DNA of 64,000 bases, taken from the NCBI RefSeq assembly GCF_027580225.2, contig NC_073361.2, positions 26,024,501-26,088,500 of the forward strand. The letters are read 5' to 3'. This document shows, in pieces, positions 39,801 to 54,100 of this stretch; positions within the stretch are counted from its first letter, which is position 1; each line of letters opens with the position of its first letter. A program made the translations under genes and the position numbers. The notes beneath the pieces are model-generated. The model had not been told where the DNA came from, searched no databases, and saw only the letters and a program-made list of their open reading frames with translations. Source of the DNA: Misgurnus anguillicaudatus. Lineage: Eukaryota; Chordata; Actinopteri; Cypriniformes; Cobitidae.

Positions 39801-41984
39801 ATATAAATGTGAAAATAAAAACAGTATGAACATAGTCATAGTTTTAATAAACTTTAATAAATCTTTCTTAATCGGAGCGTGTCATTTTGTTTTTCATCAC
39901 TATGATGTCGAATGGTTGCAATAAATCACGTTCTATTAATGCAACGGCAAGATAAACGTGATAAACAAGTCTTTAATCAGTAGATTATAAAATGATGAGA
40001 GTTATAAACACACAGACAGCAGGTGGTGGTATTTGGTACGCATTTCAATACAAATACAGCATTAGGGTCTTCTGTTCAGCCCTTTACAGAAACTATAACA
40101 TAAATTAATAATAATACAGAAAACATACTAAGGTAGGAATATTAAAATAAAGGCGATTGGAGAGAAAAAAATTCTCATATGAAAAACTATAGAAGATAGT
40201 AAACTGTCGTAATATTTCACAACGACCATCAATTTTAGAACGCTAAACATAATGGTGGCCTTCATAGGTTAAAATAAGTATTATTAGGTTTTTAAAAAAT
40301 TTTTATGAAAATATTTAATAATACATTTTATTTATAATGCACTTTTCATCACAGATCTCAAAAATCTTTAATGTGTTTGTATCAATGCATTTAAGTAGTT
40401 GAAGGCAAATAAAAAGTATTAAAGCATACAAGTCTTCATAGTCGGGGGACCTTTTAACATACAAAGGTGAACACAGATCTGCTTCAAACATAGCCAGGAA
40501 TCAGCACATGTTGCTGGATTTACTTAGAATTTCAAATAATAGCACACACATAACAGGTGAAAGAGTAAGTAGATTATAGATAATAAAATGTATAAAAAAT
40601 ATAAGATCATACTTTAAATTAACAAAGCAAGTTAAACTTTTTCAACTTGTTTTTCTTTGACTTTGTCAAAACTTAAAAAGCAGGTTGGACTGATTTGCAT
40701 TAAGTTGTTTAAACTTTATGCTGCATTTTTTACAGTGATTACAATCATATTCTACTGTTTTACGTATCTTTTTTCTCTGAAGTCTTATGTATAATAATGG
40801 AATTTCTATAATATAATATTGCAATGTTATGTATTTTGCACCTTAAACATTCTTTTGGACATTTAATTAATAGTCAGTTCAAATTTAGGGTGAAATGATG
40901 TTTTATTAAAACTTTTTAGTATTAAATCAAATACAACTATATATCTCAAGTCTAAACTCATTGACAATTAGATGACTGTGTTTTACATTTTAATGCAATG
41001 CATGATTGCCCCTATTACAAAGTATGGAACCACATGCAGGGTTCCCACAGTTAACTTCAAATTCAAGGACCTTTCAAGGACTTTTCAGGTCCAATACACT
41101 AAAATGTGGGGACACATTTCAAGTGAGAGCAAGGTTACATTGTGTTACATTTTAAGATACATTGTTACAGTTCCATTTCGAGGGAACTCGCGCTGTGTCA
41201 CTGCGATGACACTTTGGGGCGCCTCCATGGGTAAGTGCGTCTGAAAATCAAATTCAACCAATGGTGAAGCTTAACGACAGGGTGACGTGGGAGCCAAAAA
41301 GTATATTGCTAGCTGAAATATTGCCAAAGGCAGCATTAGGGACGCAGGAACTATGACGCAGCGTCTCGTTGCCTTCTCAGGGAACAACAGTTACATAAGT
41401 AACCATAGACAATTCATGTGTCAAACACAACTATGCAAAAAGCATTTTGATATGAATCAACTTTCGCACACAGAAGATATAAGCATTTAAAGCAAACAGT
41501 TTAGCACGTGTGCTCAAAAGTCTAGAATTTTTATGATATTATTCTACACTACACAATAATAATATAATTTTTTTCCAAAAAACGTCTTGCATAAAATAGA
41601 TTCAAGCACTTTCAATGACCTGTATCTATTCCCAGGGCCTTGAATTATTTCCCCCAGATTCACAAACTTTCAAGGATTTTAAGGACCCGTGGGAACCCTG
41701 CACATTAGCCCATAAACAAGATATTACATATATCGTGTCAATCGCAAGCCAAAAAATGCAGTCTACCGTGGGTAGGCAGCTTACTAGGTTTAGGAACAGA
41801 GCTTCATGTGTTATCAGGACCCGAATAGCACCCCCAACCCACATCCCCTCCAACAACCACTCAGCATCCATTACTGAAAAACCTTGTCACTTGATACTCG
41901 TTAACCCCACATCCGCAAAGGAACAAGAGCCTTGAAGGGCACTTCACCCTTAGAAGGATGTTGTGTGTGCGTGCATGTGCGTGC

Positions 41985-42021
<37 letters not shown>

Positions 42022-42092
42022 GTGCAGCTATATACTGTATATGCCAACTTGGACATTGAATGTACAGTATAAGTCAAGTCAAAAAGTAAAAA

Positions 42093-42163
<71 letters not shown>

Positions 42164-45100
42164 CTATTGATTATCTTTTTCTCCCTCAGTGGCAGCGATA
42201 TATTTAACTATGGAAATCCAATACAAGGACAGATGCCATCTATCTCTGCTCAGTGGCCTTCAATGCATCAGTATATTCATGGGTACCGTCTTATTCGCCA
42301 TCCTCGCAGCCATATTTGTGTATGTCATGGCAGCAAACACACCACATCTAATGTGCTAAAGATCACATTTATTAGTTTAATGGAGGGCTTAACAGAGACA
42401 AATGCTGATTTTTCATTTAGGAGTTAGTCGGCTGCCAGCCAGTCCCTTCAGTTGTTTGCAATCGTGGAACGGATTTTTGGGGATCTTTAATTATTTGTCA
42501 AATTCCGTATTTAATAATTCAAAATTTTCATTTTTCAGAAATTAAAAGGGTCTCATAAATAAATACAATATAATATCTATCATTATACATAGAGTAGACA
42601 ACTTGGTGAACATTTTTGGCTTTAATTTACCTACGCGCAAGAACAATCCCTCTCTGTGGCACTCTGTACCCCGTTATGATAACAACCCTGCACCGCACAG
42701 TCAACAGTTAATCACATCTTTGAATCTACAGCCAACAGCACAACATATATCCCGGGTATATTATAATCTTGTTGTGAACCTCCTGGGAGTGTTTTATTGA
42801 TCTTCCTCTGGTAGTTGTGGCTGCTGTGACCATAGACTAAAGAAGAACGCACAGCTGTGACCGGGCACAAAAATGGTGTGACGTCACATGGTCCGGATAA
42901 ATAAGCCTGAATTTGGTCTTCTAGTCTTCCTCTTTGTGCACCAAAAAATGCTGCACCAAAAATGCACGCTTCATGCGTTCCTCAAACATTTCACTTCTTG
43001 AGTTATTTCTATTGATTTGTCATCAGCATGCATGTGATTCAAAACAGAAGTAAAGCAATGATGTATGATGCAATCCAATCATACGACTGCTGTATATGAT
43101 GTCAATGGAATCATGGGATACGGAACGTAAGGCACAGTGAGCAATTTCACAGTATTGCACTCTCAGTATGATGTAAGTGACCACGTTTACATGTAACCTT
43201 ATAATGTGATTATAATGTGATTTTGGCAATACTGCGATTATACTTTACCTCATGTAAACACAATACTTGTGAAAAAATAATGTCTGTGTCCATGTAAATG
43301 CTTTAATCGCATTTATACCGCACTAACTGAAGTGCCCGCGTGTTTTAGTCGCAAATTAGTTTTAAACTTGACATTAGGAAGTTTTACCTGAACTCTGTCA
43401 ACACGACTCACTGTCAGCAGTCTGCCTTCATCCAGAAACAGCTGAAATAACCATTATTTTTAGAGGATTTAAAAAATATTTCCTGTAGAATTATTTACAT
43501 TTTTTAGATTATCATTATAAAAAATTATCATTACCGCAACATAATATTACATTGAATATATGCATTTACAAACTCGTGTTTCGGTAATGAGAACTAAAAA
43601 GTTGTCTATGTACTCTCCTTTCTGGAGAGAAAAAATAAGAACTGCGTACCTGGTAGCCATCTTGAGTGTCACAGTCAATTATGTTCCTTCCAACTATTTT
43701 TTTTTTATGTTAGTTCCTCGAGGGCTTAAACAATTTTTGAAAATTGTTGCGGAGGATGATAATTATTTTTTTTGACACATTTATATTCCTTATTATTGTC
43801 TCTACATTTACCAATGATCAACAAATACCACATGTTTCTTTACTGTAAATGTTTATAGTATAACATGCACTGAAGCTTTATATTTTTTAGATTTTTTAAT
43901 TATAAATATTTCCATGTCAAAGAATCAAAATCCAGTCATGGACACATTGCGGTAATGAGAATGTTCCTCTTAAATGTGGAAAAAAATATTTTTTGTATGA
44001 TGTCATTTGAAATCATGTGCAAAATAGTACATGAAGAGAGGTTTGTAACTGTATGCTTCTTATTTTGATACTCTTACTTTGCATTTACTTTTTTTATCAA
44101 ACATTTCATGACACCTCATCAGTCTAATTTCGCGAGAATCACCCTTCTGTCTTCATCATGGCACCGGATAATGAAATACGTCCATAACAACGTGTTTATC
44201 ATTTAATATAAGTAAATTAAAACTGTGGAGAGCATATATGAGATCATCATTTGCGCTCTGCATTGGGCTATGTGTGTGAATAATCAGAAAATAAAAACAG
44301 CATATAAACAGGAGTAAAGAGGTCCGGTCATGTAAACATCTTACTGCAATTAAATCCTTACTCTGATTATTGGAAATAATCACATTATTGGTTTACATAT
44401 GTAGTCACTGACTTGAGTGTCAGTTAGTACCCATAAAACATTGAGCCTCATGTAGTGCGTTTTGTCATTATGACAAATTTTAAACGCTGGTGCACCACCT
44501 TTAATCTAACTTGTGCGGCAAGTGTTTTTTGGCCAATCAGCTTCATCACAAAGACCTCAATGGTCAACCAGACTTTTTTTGGTGTGAATAGCAACCTAAC
44601 CAGACCATCATCAAATCATCACCAACCATCACAAGCCACATTGAACCAATTCATGATGGTCTAAGCTTTTCTAATTATTTTCTTTGTAAATATCTACTAA
44701 TTTCATATTAGCAGACCCATATAAAGTAAGACACATAAATGCATATGGGTGATTCTCACGAAACCATTGAAACACCACGCCACTAATCATTTTAGCTTAA
44801 AATGTGTAATATAGTAACATTAAAAAGCATCAGAATTAACACAATACTGTGTTCTACCTTACACAATGTGTGATTTCAACATAAGAATTTATAATTGTAA
44901 ATTTTATCTCATTTTCTGCTGAAATTCTCATTACCGCAATGTGTCCGGCTGTGTTTGAACATGCGTTATGTTGTAATTTAATCAAATTAACACAAAAATA
45001 TTAAGGAAAAAAATAAATGGATGTTTTGCTGGACTACTTTAGATGACAGAAAAAATATTTACTGAATATTCATGTATAATAATAATGAAGAAAAATTAGG

Positions 45101-48100
45101 AAAATTATGTGTCCATGCCTGATGATCTCATCCTCCGCAACACTTTTTGAGAACAGTTTAAGCACACATACAGAATTTTAATAAAGTTTGATTTTGAGTG
45201 ACCAAGCACATGAACCAGTTACTTCAAGATGGCTACCAGGTAAGATCATTTTTTAACAGTTAATTTGAAATATTGTCTTGTCAGAATGCTTACACGACAT
45301 TTTGATAATCATTACCGCAACAGATGCTTATTAAATGTTAATTTAATTAATAGAAGCATAACACTTTGATTTTAAATGCATGTGCAGAATCTCCAAATTA
45401 TGTTCTTTCAGGTTTGTCATGTCATTTTGAAAATATGTGTTGATGTTTTCTGACTGTTGCGGTAATGAGATTTTTTAGGACTAATTTTTTAAATTATGTT
45501 ACAAAAATTGTTAAATGATAAGTAAAAGTTTTTAAATTAATGTTCCCATTTACTCCAGACTTTGTTTTTCAATGTCTGGTGGGAAAAAAAGTAAATTTAA
45601 GCAATTTTTACATTTTCATGCTTGAAGTTTTCGTGAGAATCACCCATATATACTTACTTAATATCACTACAAAAGTTACAATTACAATTGACAATCCTAC
45701 AATGTTAAAAGTCAAAATTGTCAGGAGTGATGAATTCAATATAGTTAATTTTTATCGGTTTAAAAAATCACCACGTTTTATTTTGTGCCACCATACTTAC
45801 TTGTGTAACTACTCATGTAACAGTCTTTAAATAGGAAAAACATGGAAGTGTTTGGTGGCTTCTAAATTCATCCACGTTTGGATCCTAAGGAATGAATGGG
45901 GCTAGGCTAAATGCTAACACATTCACAACGCGCTGTACAAAGATTAAGTGCACGCATTGAAAAAAGATAGGTATATATTAATTTGTCTAAGTTGATAAGA
46001 ACATAGTAAATTATTGAAAAACGGTGGTGTTTTCCTTTAATCTAAGACAAGGATATCCCAGGGGATAGAGAATTACCCCTATTTATCAGCATTGTGCCGT
46101 GTAAACCAGCAATTACCCATGATGCTTTAGGGGAATGCACCTGCAAGTTGCTTGGATGCAAACACACCTGCTAAATGATGCTTCACTCATCACACATTCA
46201 TATTTCCAACAGGAAAAAGATAATCAGCATCAGATGAAAGGATGAGACAGGAAGTAGGAGGACAGATGGATGAATAAATGTGAAACGAGGATGCGTATAA
46301 ATGGATTGATTTAGATGATCTGTCACTCTGGCTATAAACGGTGAAAGACACATCAGTCAAGCTTGTGGGCCTGCGGCTCAAAGCCTATTACTGAAAAGAA
46401 ATTAATTAATGATCTAGCAGCCAATGAGAGCTCGTGTCATTTTGCACAAAGCAACCCCCACATCACTACACAAAGAAACACAGATGAAAACCATAAAATA
46501 TATCCTAAAATGAAACTGAAGTGATCATTTGAATTCAATGTAAATGGTAAATTGTATTTAAATTGTATTTATTTACTAAATAGATTTCCTAATTAATAAA
46601 TATAATTAAATTCCCAATCTAAAAAAAATCCCTATCTAATAAAATTTTATACGTAAGTAGACAACACTTTTTTTATACTTATTGTAATAATACATTTTTA
46701 TGTCAATTAAAATTTCTAATAAACACTGAATTGCACATATATTTCCCAAACTTTCCATTAAAACTGCTTTCAAAACATTCGTGGATCCCTTGTGACAAAA
46801 ACAAGTGTTGCCCAAAGTGAGTGTCAGATGAATAAGACAGATGTTTTATAGCCAACCATGTGGAAAAAATTGGTGATGTCTTCCCTAAGCGTTTCACAGA
46901 GGACCAAGTTACGCACTGTGTGTATGTGAATACTTCAATTATTCCTGTACATGCTAACTTTATGAGAAAAAAACAAATATAATAGATATATGTGCCAGGT
47001 ACAAAATGATATGACATGAGCTTTATATGTACCCCATTCATGCAAACAGCACATCATTTAAGGGAGAGGTTAAGCGCTCTGTATGCTTATGCACATACAT
47101 TGAAAATATATTATTGTTGCTTAAGACACACTTGCAATAAATTGAACTTTGCAAAACACATCCCGGACGGGCGTTTAGTTTAACACTAAAGCCACGGCTA
47201 TTTGTGTCACATGTACAGATGAGGGTGTAGGCTCAGAAGAGTGACAGCTCAATTGGCTGGTCGATTCATTCGCTCCATTAGCGCTCTGCATCGAGTCTGA
47301 ACAAAGCAGGGGTCGCATTTTATACTGCATTTGCTGTGCAATTCAGCTTCAGTTTAAGTGAAATTCTGCTATTGCATACATATAAAACATTTAGTTGGAG
47401 TTAAATTATATATACAGAAATATCTAAAGGAGTTTCTAGTTATACATTTACTATAGTGATAAAATTAAAAAGTCTATGAGGACATATAGGGAAATCGAGC
47501 AAATTTATCTTTCTTTCCCATAGAGCTAATGCAACATACTGCATAAAACTTGAAAAAAAATCAAACTTTATTTCAAAAACAACATTTTATAATACTAGGT
47601 TTTTGGTCGGTGTACTAGCTGGATAACATCACAAAACCACCACACAAAGGCATAAAAATAACTTTTATATCGTTTACAAAGCAACATGTGGCAAGAAAAT
47701 TATGTAATGTGTCAAGAAAAATCAACTTCTTGAGAAGAAATCAGATCCAGATTAATTCAGAATACAGAAATTTAAAGGGATAGTGCACTTTAAAATGAAA
47801 ATTCTGTCATCATTTACTCATCCTTGTGTTTTTCTAAACCTGTATTAATTTATTTTTTCTGATGAACACAAAAGAAGATATTTTGAGAAATGATGGTAAA
47901 CACACAGCAGATAGGGACCATAGACTTCTATAGTAGGAAAAAAATATTTTGGAAGTATTGCGATAAATGATAAAGAAAATATTTTAATAAATGATGGTAA
48001 GCACACAGTTGATGGTACCCATTAAATTCCATCATTTTTTTTATTCCTACTATGGAAGTCAATGGTCACTATCTGCTGTGTGTTTACCATCATTTCTCAA

Positions 48101-51100
48101 AATATTTTCTTTTGTGTTCATCAGAAAAAATGTTTACAACAACTTAAGGATGAGTAAATGATGACAGAATTTTCATTTTAAAGTGAACTATCCCTTTAAC
48201 TGTTTTCCATTATTATTAAAATTTACATTGTGCTCTAGTATAGCTCATTGGTATAAAACACGAATGGTTATGGGTTTGAACCCAATAAACACACACATAC
48301 ATGTATAGTACTGATAAAAAATTGATGCCTTGTAATGCACCGTAAATCGCTTTGGACGAAAGCATCTGCCAAATACATAAATGTATTATTAATAAGTCAC
48401 TAAACACAGTTCAGTGCAAGTGTTTCTTTTATAGCATATATGTGAATGTAAGATTTATATGTAAGAAGCATACTTGTTTAATTTACAATATTTAGTTCTT
48501 TCCATTTCCTCAGCCAAGTACAGTAACATCATTTAAAAAAGAAACCAATTCGATGGTTTGCCGTTTACCTCCCTAAGGAGGATTATTAAAGTATATATTG
48601 CACACAACAGCTAGTATAACTTATTACTACAGTCTGGTGAGAAACATCTGACAGGTCGCTGAGTTTGCATCAGGGGCCGTTGGGATTTAAGTGTTCCTGA
48701 CAATATTGATCAGTGTGGCATCAGGCAGTCCTGGGGCAAAACATCTGCTTGGGTCCATATGCTCAAAAATGACACTAACCTCTAAATTCAAAACATACGA
48801 CTTCACTTTCAAGAAATGCATGCGATAAGTCCAAAGCTCTAAGCAAGAAGGCACACAAAACACAAAGACAATCGTGCCACACCCTCACAGAGGGCGGCCG
48901 CACACCATCACTGATCTATTATAAACACACTGAATTAATTAAATTAAATTAAATTACCAACAGGATGAGACGCAGACGCTGATACTTTATTGTGGCAGAC
49001 AGACCACAAAAAAACTCATCATCATCATCTCAGAATTCAACCGAGTGAGACACAAGAAATATCAGCCAGCTCACAAGGGTTGACTTTTTACATTTGCCTT
49101 TAAACAATGAATGTGCTAAGGTGTAAATACATCAATAAGTGAAAATTTAATTTTTCTGAACCATCATGAACATTTCCATCACATCCCACAACAGGTTGTG
49201 TATTGTGTTTATTAGCATTCAGTGATGGTAATGACAGTGCTGGAAATTACGTTTTGAACATTAAGCTACATTTGAACAAGATAGCAGACTACTTTCACTT
49301 CCTAAAGATAACTTCACAACTAGCACCGATCCAAAATATTAAAATTAAGATGAAATACTATTAAATTATATTTAAATCAACCCATGGGAGAAAGTAAACA
49401 AAGTTAAAGAAACACACGTTTGTACTTTACCACAATCTGTTTCTAGCAAGAAAAGAAAATTAAACACTCTTACCTTTCCGAAATCTCGAACGTCAAACAA
49501 ATCAAAGGCCTCAAATAGTTCACTTTTCTTCATGCTGAAGATCTCTGAGCAGGCATGTAAAAACGTCCTGATGTTCTTTAGGCAGAGAAACTGGGTAAGA
49601 AAAAGAGGCATACATGTGAATATTTAAATCATAGTATCGTACTTTATAAATATAAACTAGAAATATTATTATTTTTAATATTATTGGAAATAATCTCAAA
49701 GTGGCAAATCTGGAATATGAGGGTGCAAAAAAATTAAGATATTAAGAAAATCGCCTCTAAATAAAGTCCTTTACTAATGAAAAATATTTTTTTATATTAA
49801 CAGTAGGAAATGTACAAAATATCTTCATGGAACATGATCTTTACATAATATCCTAATGATTTTTGGCATAAAAATTTATAAATTTGACCCATACAATGTA
49901 TTGTTGGTTATTGCTACAAATTAGGAGTTTGGTTCGAAAATGGGATAAACGCCTCTTTTTTTTACCACCAAAATCGGTATTGTATCAGGTCAGTATTAAA
50001 AAGTAATTTTTCATTTTGCGTAAAATCCGATATCTGCCGTGTTTTTTCTGTAATCTTTTCTCCCTTTTTTCTCAAAACGCGATAAACGCCAGTCCTCCTT
50101 CTCTGCAGATAAATCCACTTAACCAATCACAGCGCACCATTCCACGCATTGTAAACATTGTAAATACACACGCAATCCTAGTTTTCCTTAACTACTTGTA
50201 CTTTGAACAAACAAACAAAAACAAAATAATACTTTTGATGGCATTGATAAACCTGTGGTGGTTTTCTGTGGTGGGGAAGAAACGTAAGCCACTCGGGCGA
50301 AGGAAAAATGCTGGCTTGTTCTCACACAACAGCATGATGCGGCTTTCACAAAGGAAGCGGTGTGCGCTGCGGTCGCCGCCTGTGCTCTGCTGGCCAGACC
50401 CGAGTATAAGCTCTTCGTCCATTTTGTTTGGACGCCTCGTTTCTATTGGCCGCGCGGGTAAGCGTCAGAGAGCGCAGCGCAAAAGTTAAACTATTTTGAA
50501 CTTTGACCGCGGCGTGAGGGCAAGCTGCGCCCGCACTTTGCTTGACGCAACAACAAACCGCCCTCGCGCAAGCCATTGAAATGAATGGGTTTCATAGCGC
50601 ACCGCGCACCGCGTCCTATGTGAAAGCCGCATGAAGCTTCTGTCATGCTAAACATTGACCCCAGGGGATTTTATGAAAAACTTTCAATTTTTTTACTCAA
50701 ACTCAACGAAAGTCAAGTAGGACCAAAACATTTTACAGCTGATCGCTGTCAAAAAGTTCAGCGACGACGTCCCAAGGATGACAGCATCAATGACAGTGTT
50801 CTTAATACGACAAAGTTAGTGTTTTGATTAATGCCATTAATGTTTATTTTGTTTAATCAGTGTATACCACTATTCAACTAAATAAATATAACATGGCAAA
50901 GATAAATGCACATTTATATATCAATAGATTTATAGCATTTTGAAAAAAAGTTTTTATAATTCATCGTTGAAAATCAAATATGGATTTTAATTTTTTATGT
51001 TATTATAACCTATAGATGCTATGCGAAAGTTTGTAACAGAAAATAGTGGTTTTCATCTTGTCACTTTCTTGGTATGGAAAACACATTTTTGCCCAAATTA

Positions 51101-54100
51101 GTAAAAAAGGATTTATGGCGTTTTGGAACCAAACTCTTCAAATATACCCGTGCGACTTATGACTGGTTTTGTTTTCCAGGACAAATTTTGTATTAGAGTC
51201 ATTGTATCTTAGTCAGTTATGCAAGTATAATGATTGTAAAAAAGATTTGCATTGTGTTGGTTAAGTTGTTGTTTAGGAAATAAACCATGTTAGGCCTACA
51301 CTAAACAAACGTTACAATAACGTTGCATTTGTTATAGTTAAAGCATTATAGGTGAATGAATATAAATTAAAATAATACTTCTTCAGCATTCATTAATCTT
51401 AGTTGTTTCATATAACATAATTTAAAACAAAAGTAGTATTGTTTTAAATTACGTTTCCTTTTCAATGAAGAGATGTGAAGTACTGCTATCGAAAATGTCA
51501 ACACGCACACTCATGAAAACGTGTGGGCATATTACAGATTTCCTTTGAAACAAAGTTTTGTCAAAGTTATTATCTGTAATTTCCTTTCACTGCATGTGAA
51601 GTGTTGCTTAGTGACTGAAGACGGAGGAAATTTTCATCAACAGCTCAGTAATTTGTTCTCTCTCACACACCTTCTCTCTGTTTCTCAAAAAAACAGCGAA
51701 AATAATCTTAATGGATGTCCTGTTATGGTTTACAGATCTGCAACTTTCCCCTTTTGCCGAGCATGTTTACAGAAACGTGTCCTTTTAAATAGTTATATTA
51801 GCACCGCGCATCTGTCGGCGGTCATACGTCGCGTGTCAAACTCTCTTGTTAGACAATGAGTTTCACGTCTGTTGTAAAGCCATGATTCTATCTTAAGCAA
51901 CAAAAGGAAGTGAATATGAGACAGACGATGCTTTGCACTGCAGCTGCACCTTCGATTTCTTGGGTTGTATACTGTAATTGTTTGCAACTGCACCTTTAAA
52001 GAGAGCAAGGACGCCCCAGACTCATCTTCTGCCGTTTGTTGAGCATTTTTATGCATTTAAACTAATAACTCTTAATTTGCAGATCGAAAACTACACATTG
52101 GCTCTCGGTTCCCGTCCTCCCCCCGACAGATGACTTCATCACAGGCCTAGGGCCACGCTTATGCACCGATTAGATGAGAAAATGTTCGGCCAACAAATCT
52201 GCTCGACTGTTTACACTTGTTTGGTTTAAACACATTATCGGAATGGCACATCTTTCCTCGAGTCACAAGAAGTCCCGGTGGGTCGGAATAGAGGAAAGCT
52301 AGATAGAAACAGAGAGAAAAAGGGAAAGATTTAAACAGAGGCCATGTTCGTTTGATGTGGCCGTTAAATGTAGCAGTGTTGCTTTCTGCAAAACATTTCA
52401 GATGCATTAGGGTTTATTGGAAACACTGTTTCTGATGCTGTTAAACCCCTACTGCGCTGATAGTTTTATGGTAATGTGCTTCAGACTCTTGCAGAGATGT
52501 TTTTTGTACACTGTCAGAAGAAATGGACAAAAAATGCTTTTTAGATGCCAATAGTGCCCTTTCAAAAGGTACACCTTTGCAGTTTGCACCTAAAGGGTGC
52601 ATATTAGTACCTCAAAGGTACATATTGATACCAAATAATGCACACATATCTGTACCCCAGTGACAGTCTGGGATCATTTTTTGACCATTTTATCGTATGC
52701 ATATAATATAAAGGCTTCACTGTAAAATCTCAACCAAGAGCGTATTAACATCTGAGTCACTTTCACACACAAATACCTACACACAGTATTAAGCAATTTG
52801 GTTTCTATAATGACATATCAAGTTATACTTAGTGTTGTAGTCGAGACCACCTAAATCGAGACCAAGACCAGAGGATGTGAAACCAAGACAAGACCGAAGG
52901 CGGTCGAGTCCGAGGCAAGACCTTACAAAAATGGAGGGAATTACATTAATTTGTCAACAAAATTAATACAAAGGCCCACAATGTCCAAGATGTAATACCA
53001 TCCATTTTTGTAAGGTCTTGTCTCGGTCTCGACCGTCTTTGGTCTTGTCTTGGTTTCACATCCTCTGGTCTTGGTCTCGATTTAGGTGGTCTCGACTACA
53101 ACACTAAGTGAACTATCCAGGGGTGCAAACTCATCAGGGGTGAAAAAGGAGACAAAGACACAAGCGTTCATATACTGTATTTATCACAGTTTATATCAAT
53201 TCTAATTTGTATTTTATTTATTTATTTATAATTGTAAATCCTATTAGTGTAGCATTTTATTTTTTTTATCAAATTTGAAACTGTTAACATTAGTAAATGC
53301 ACCTCAAACTAACATTAATTACTGTAATGACATTAACAAGAATTAATAAATGCTAGTAAAATTGCGAACAAATACAACCTTTTTGTAAAGTGTTACAGAA
53401 ATTTGTATTTCATATTATTCAGTACACATAAACAAATCATTTAAGGTTTGTTCTGGTCATAGCTCTAATACAGTATGAATATTAACCCTGAACGAGCAAC
53501 TTTAATCAAAGTTGTGTACAATTTCTCATGACTTACTTATCTTATTAAAGGTAAAAAAAGTGGTTAAGTTAAGAGCAGAGAGATTTTCTCTCAATGCTGT
53601 TTGGTTAACACGAGTAACAGACAAGAGCAAAATTAGGTAACTTCCCCTTTAAGACCAAAGTCTGGATCTATATAGGCTACTGTTACACATGCGTTTTCTC
53701 TTTTAGCTGTTTACTTTCTCTTAAGACCTAAATTGTCATGTTTATTTACTTGAGGATACTTGCAAAAACCAGGAATTTCGACGAATATGTGTATTTAAGG
53801 CTAATACAGCGGCAAAAACACTCACAAGCTCAATGAGAAGCGGCTGCTTGTTTGCACGGTTGATAGTGTTTCAACGACTTAAAATCACTTAATTTAAAAC
53901 TGCGATGTTTAAATACGTTTACAAATGTTAAGCTTTTGTGACCACGCGCACAGCAACGTGAAGTGGGCGCGTAACCTTGAATGAGAAAATACTACGAGTT
54001 AAGTGTGTGCGCTCAATCTGCACAGACTGCTTAAACTTCGGCAGTAAATAAGGTGACTATAAATTGTAAAATATAACACGCCAAACTCGCTATACATTTG

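Larger units (their letters stand above)
22328..49473 (-). other. vav3 intron 2 (27.1 kb)
   Basis: Largest intron. Listed repeats cover much of it. Stretches with nothing recognised: 22330-23010, 23225-24980, 25810-26670, 27705-28280, 29260-30710, 32510-33590, 35800-37365, 38375-41035 (mostly), 42165-43170, 46045-47770 and 48390-49470. No exon of another gene was supported. Pieces at 36170-36560, 47190-47350 and 48640-48790 look complex and non-repetitive and could be conserved non-coding sequence. Confidence 0.55.
49690..51170. repeat. dispersed repeat split by a nested insertion
   Basis: Minus-strand copy of the 3720/27378 family: 49690-49921 (GGTGCAAAAAAATTAAGATA, TTGTTGGTTATTGCTACAAA) resumes at 51139 with CAAATATACCCGTGCGACTT. 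The family reads TTGCTACAAATATACC without a break elsewhere. Confidence 0.8.

Noticed and set aside
41615..41935. 106-aa plus-strand ORF
   Set aside because: Runs across the right end of a foldback transposon; no similarity recognised.
46703..47041. 112-aa minus-strand ORF in intron 2
   Set aside because: No domain, no splice or start context, AT-rich; likely chance.
22328..49473. A nested host gene inside the large vav3 intron 2
   Set aside because: Looked on both strands for exon-like frames with splice sites and family motifs; only transposon fragments were found.
50016..50489. 157-aa plus-strand ORF, the longest in the window
   Set aside because: It crosses the boundary of a nested CpG-rich MITE inside another transposon; no domain. 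Low stop density there follows from base composition.
50300..50640. Host CpG-island promoter
   Set aside because: The CpG block coincides exactly with a MITE bounded by inverted ends, so it is transposon sequence.
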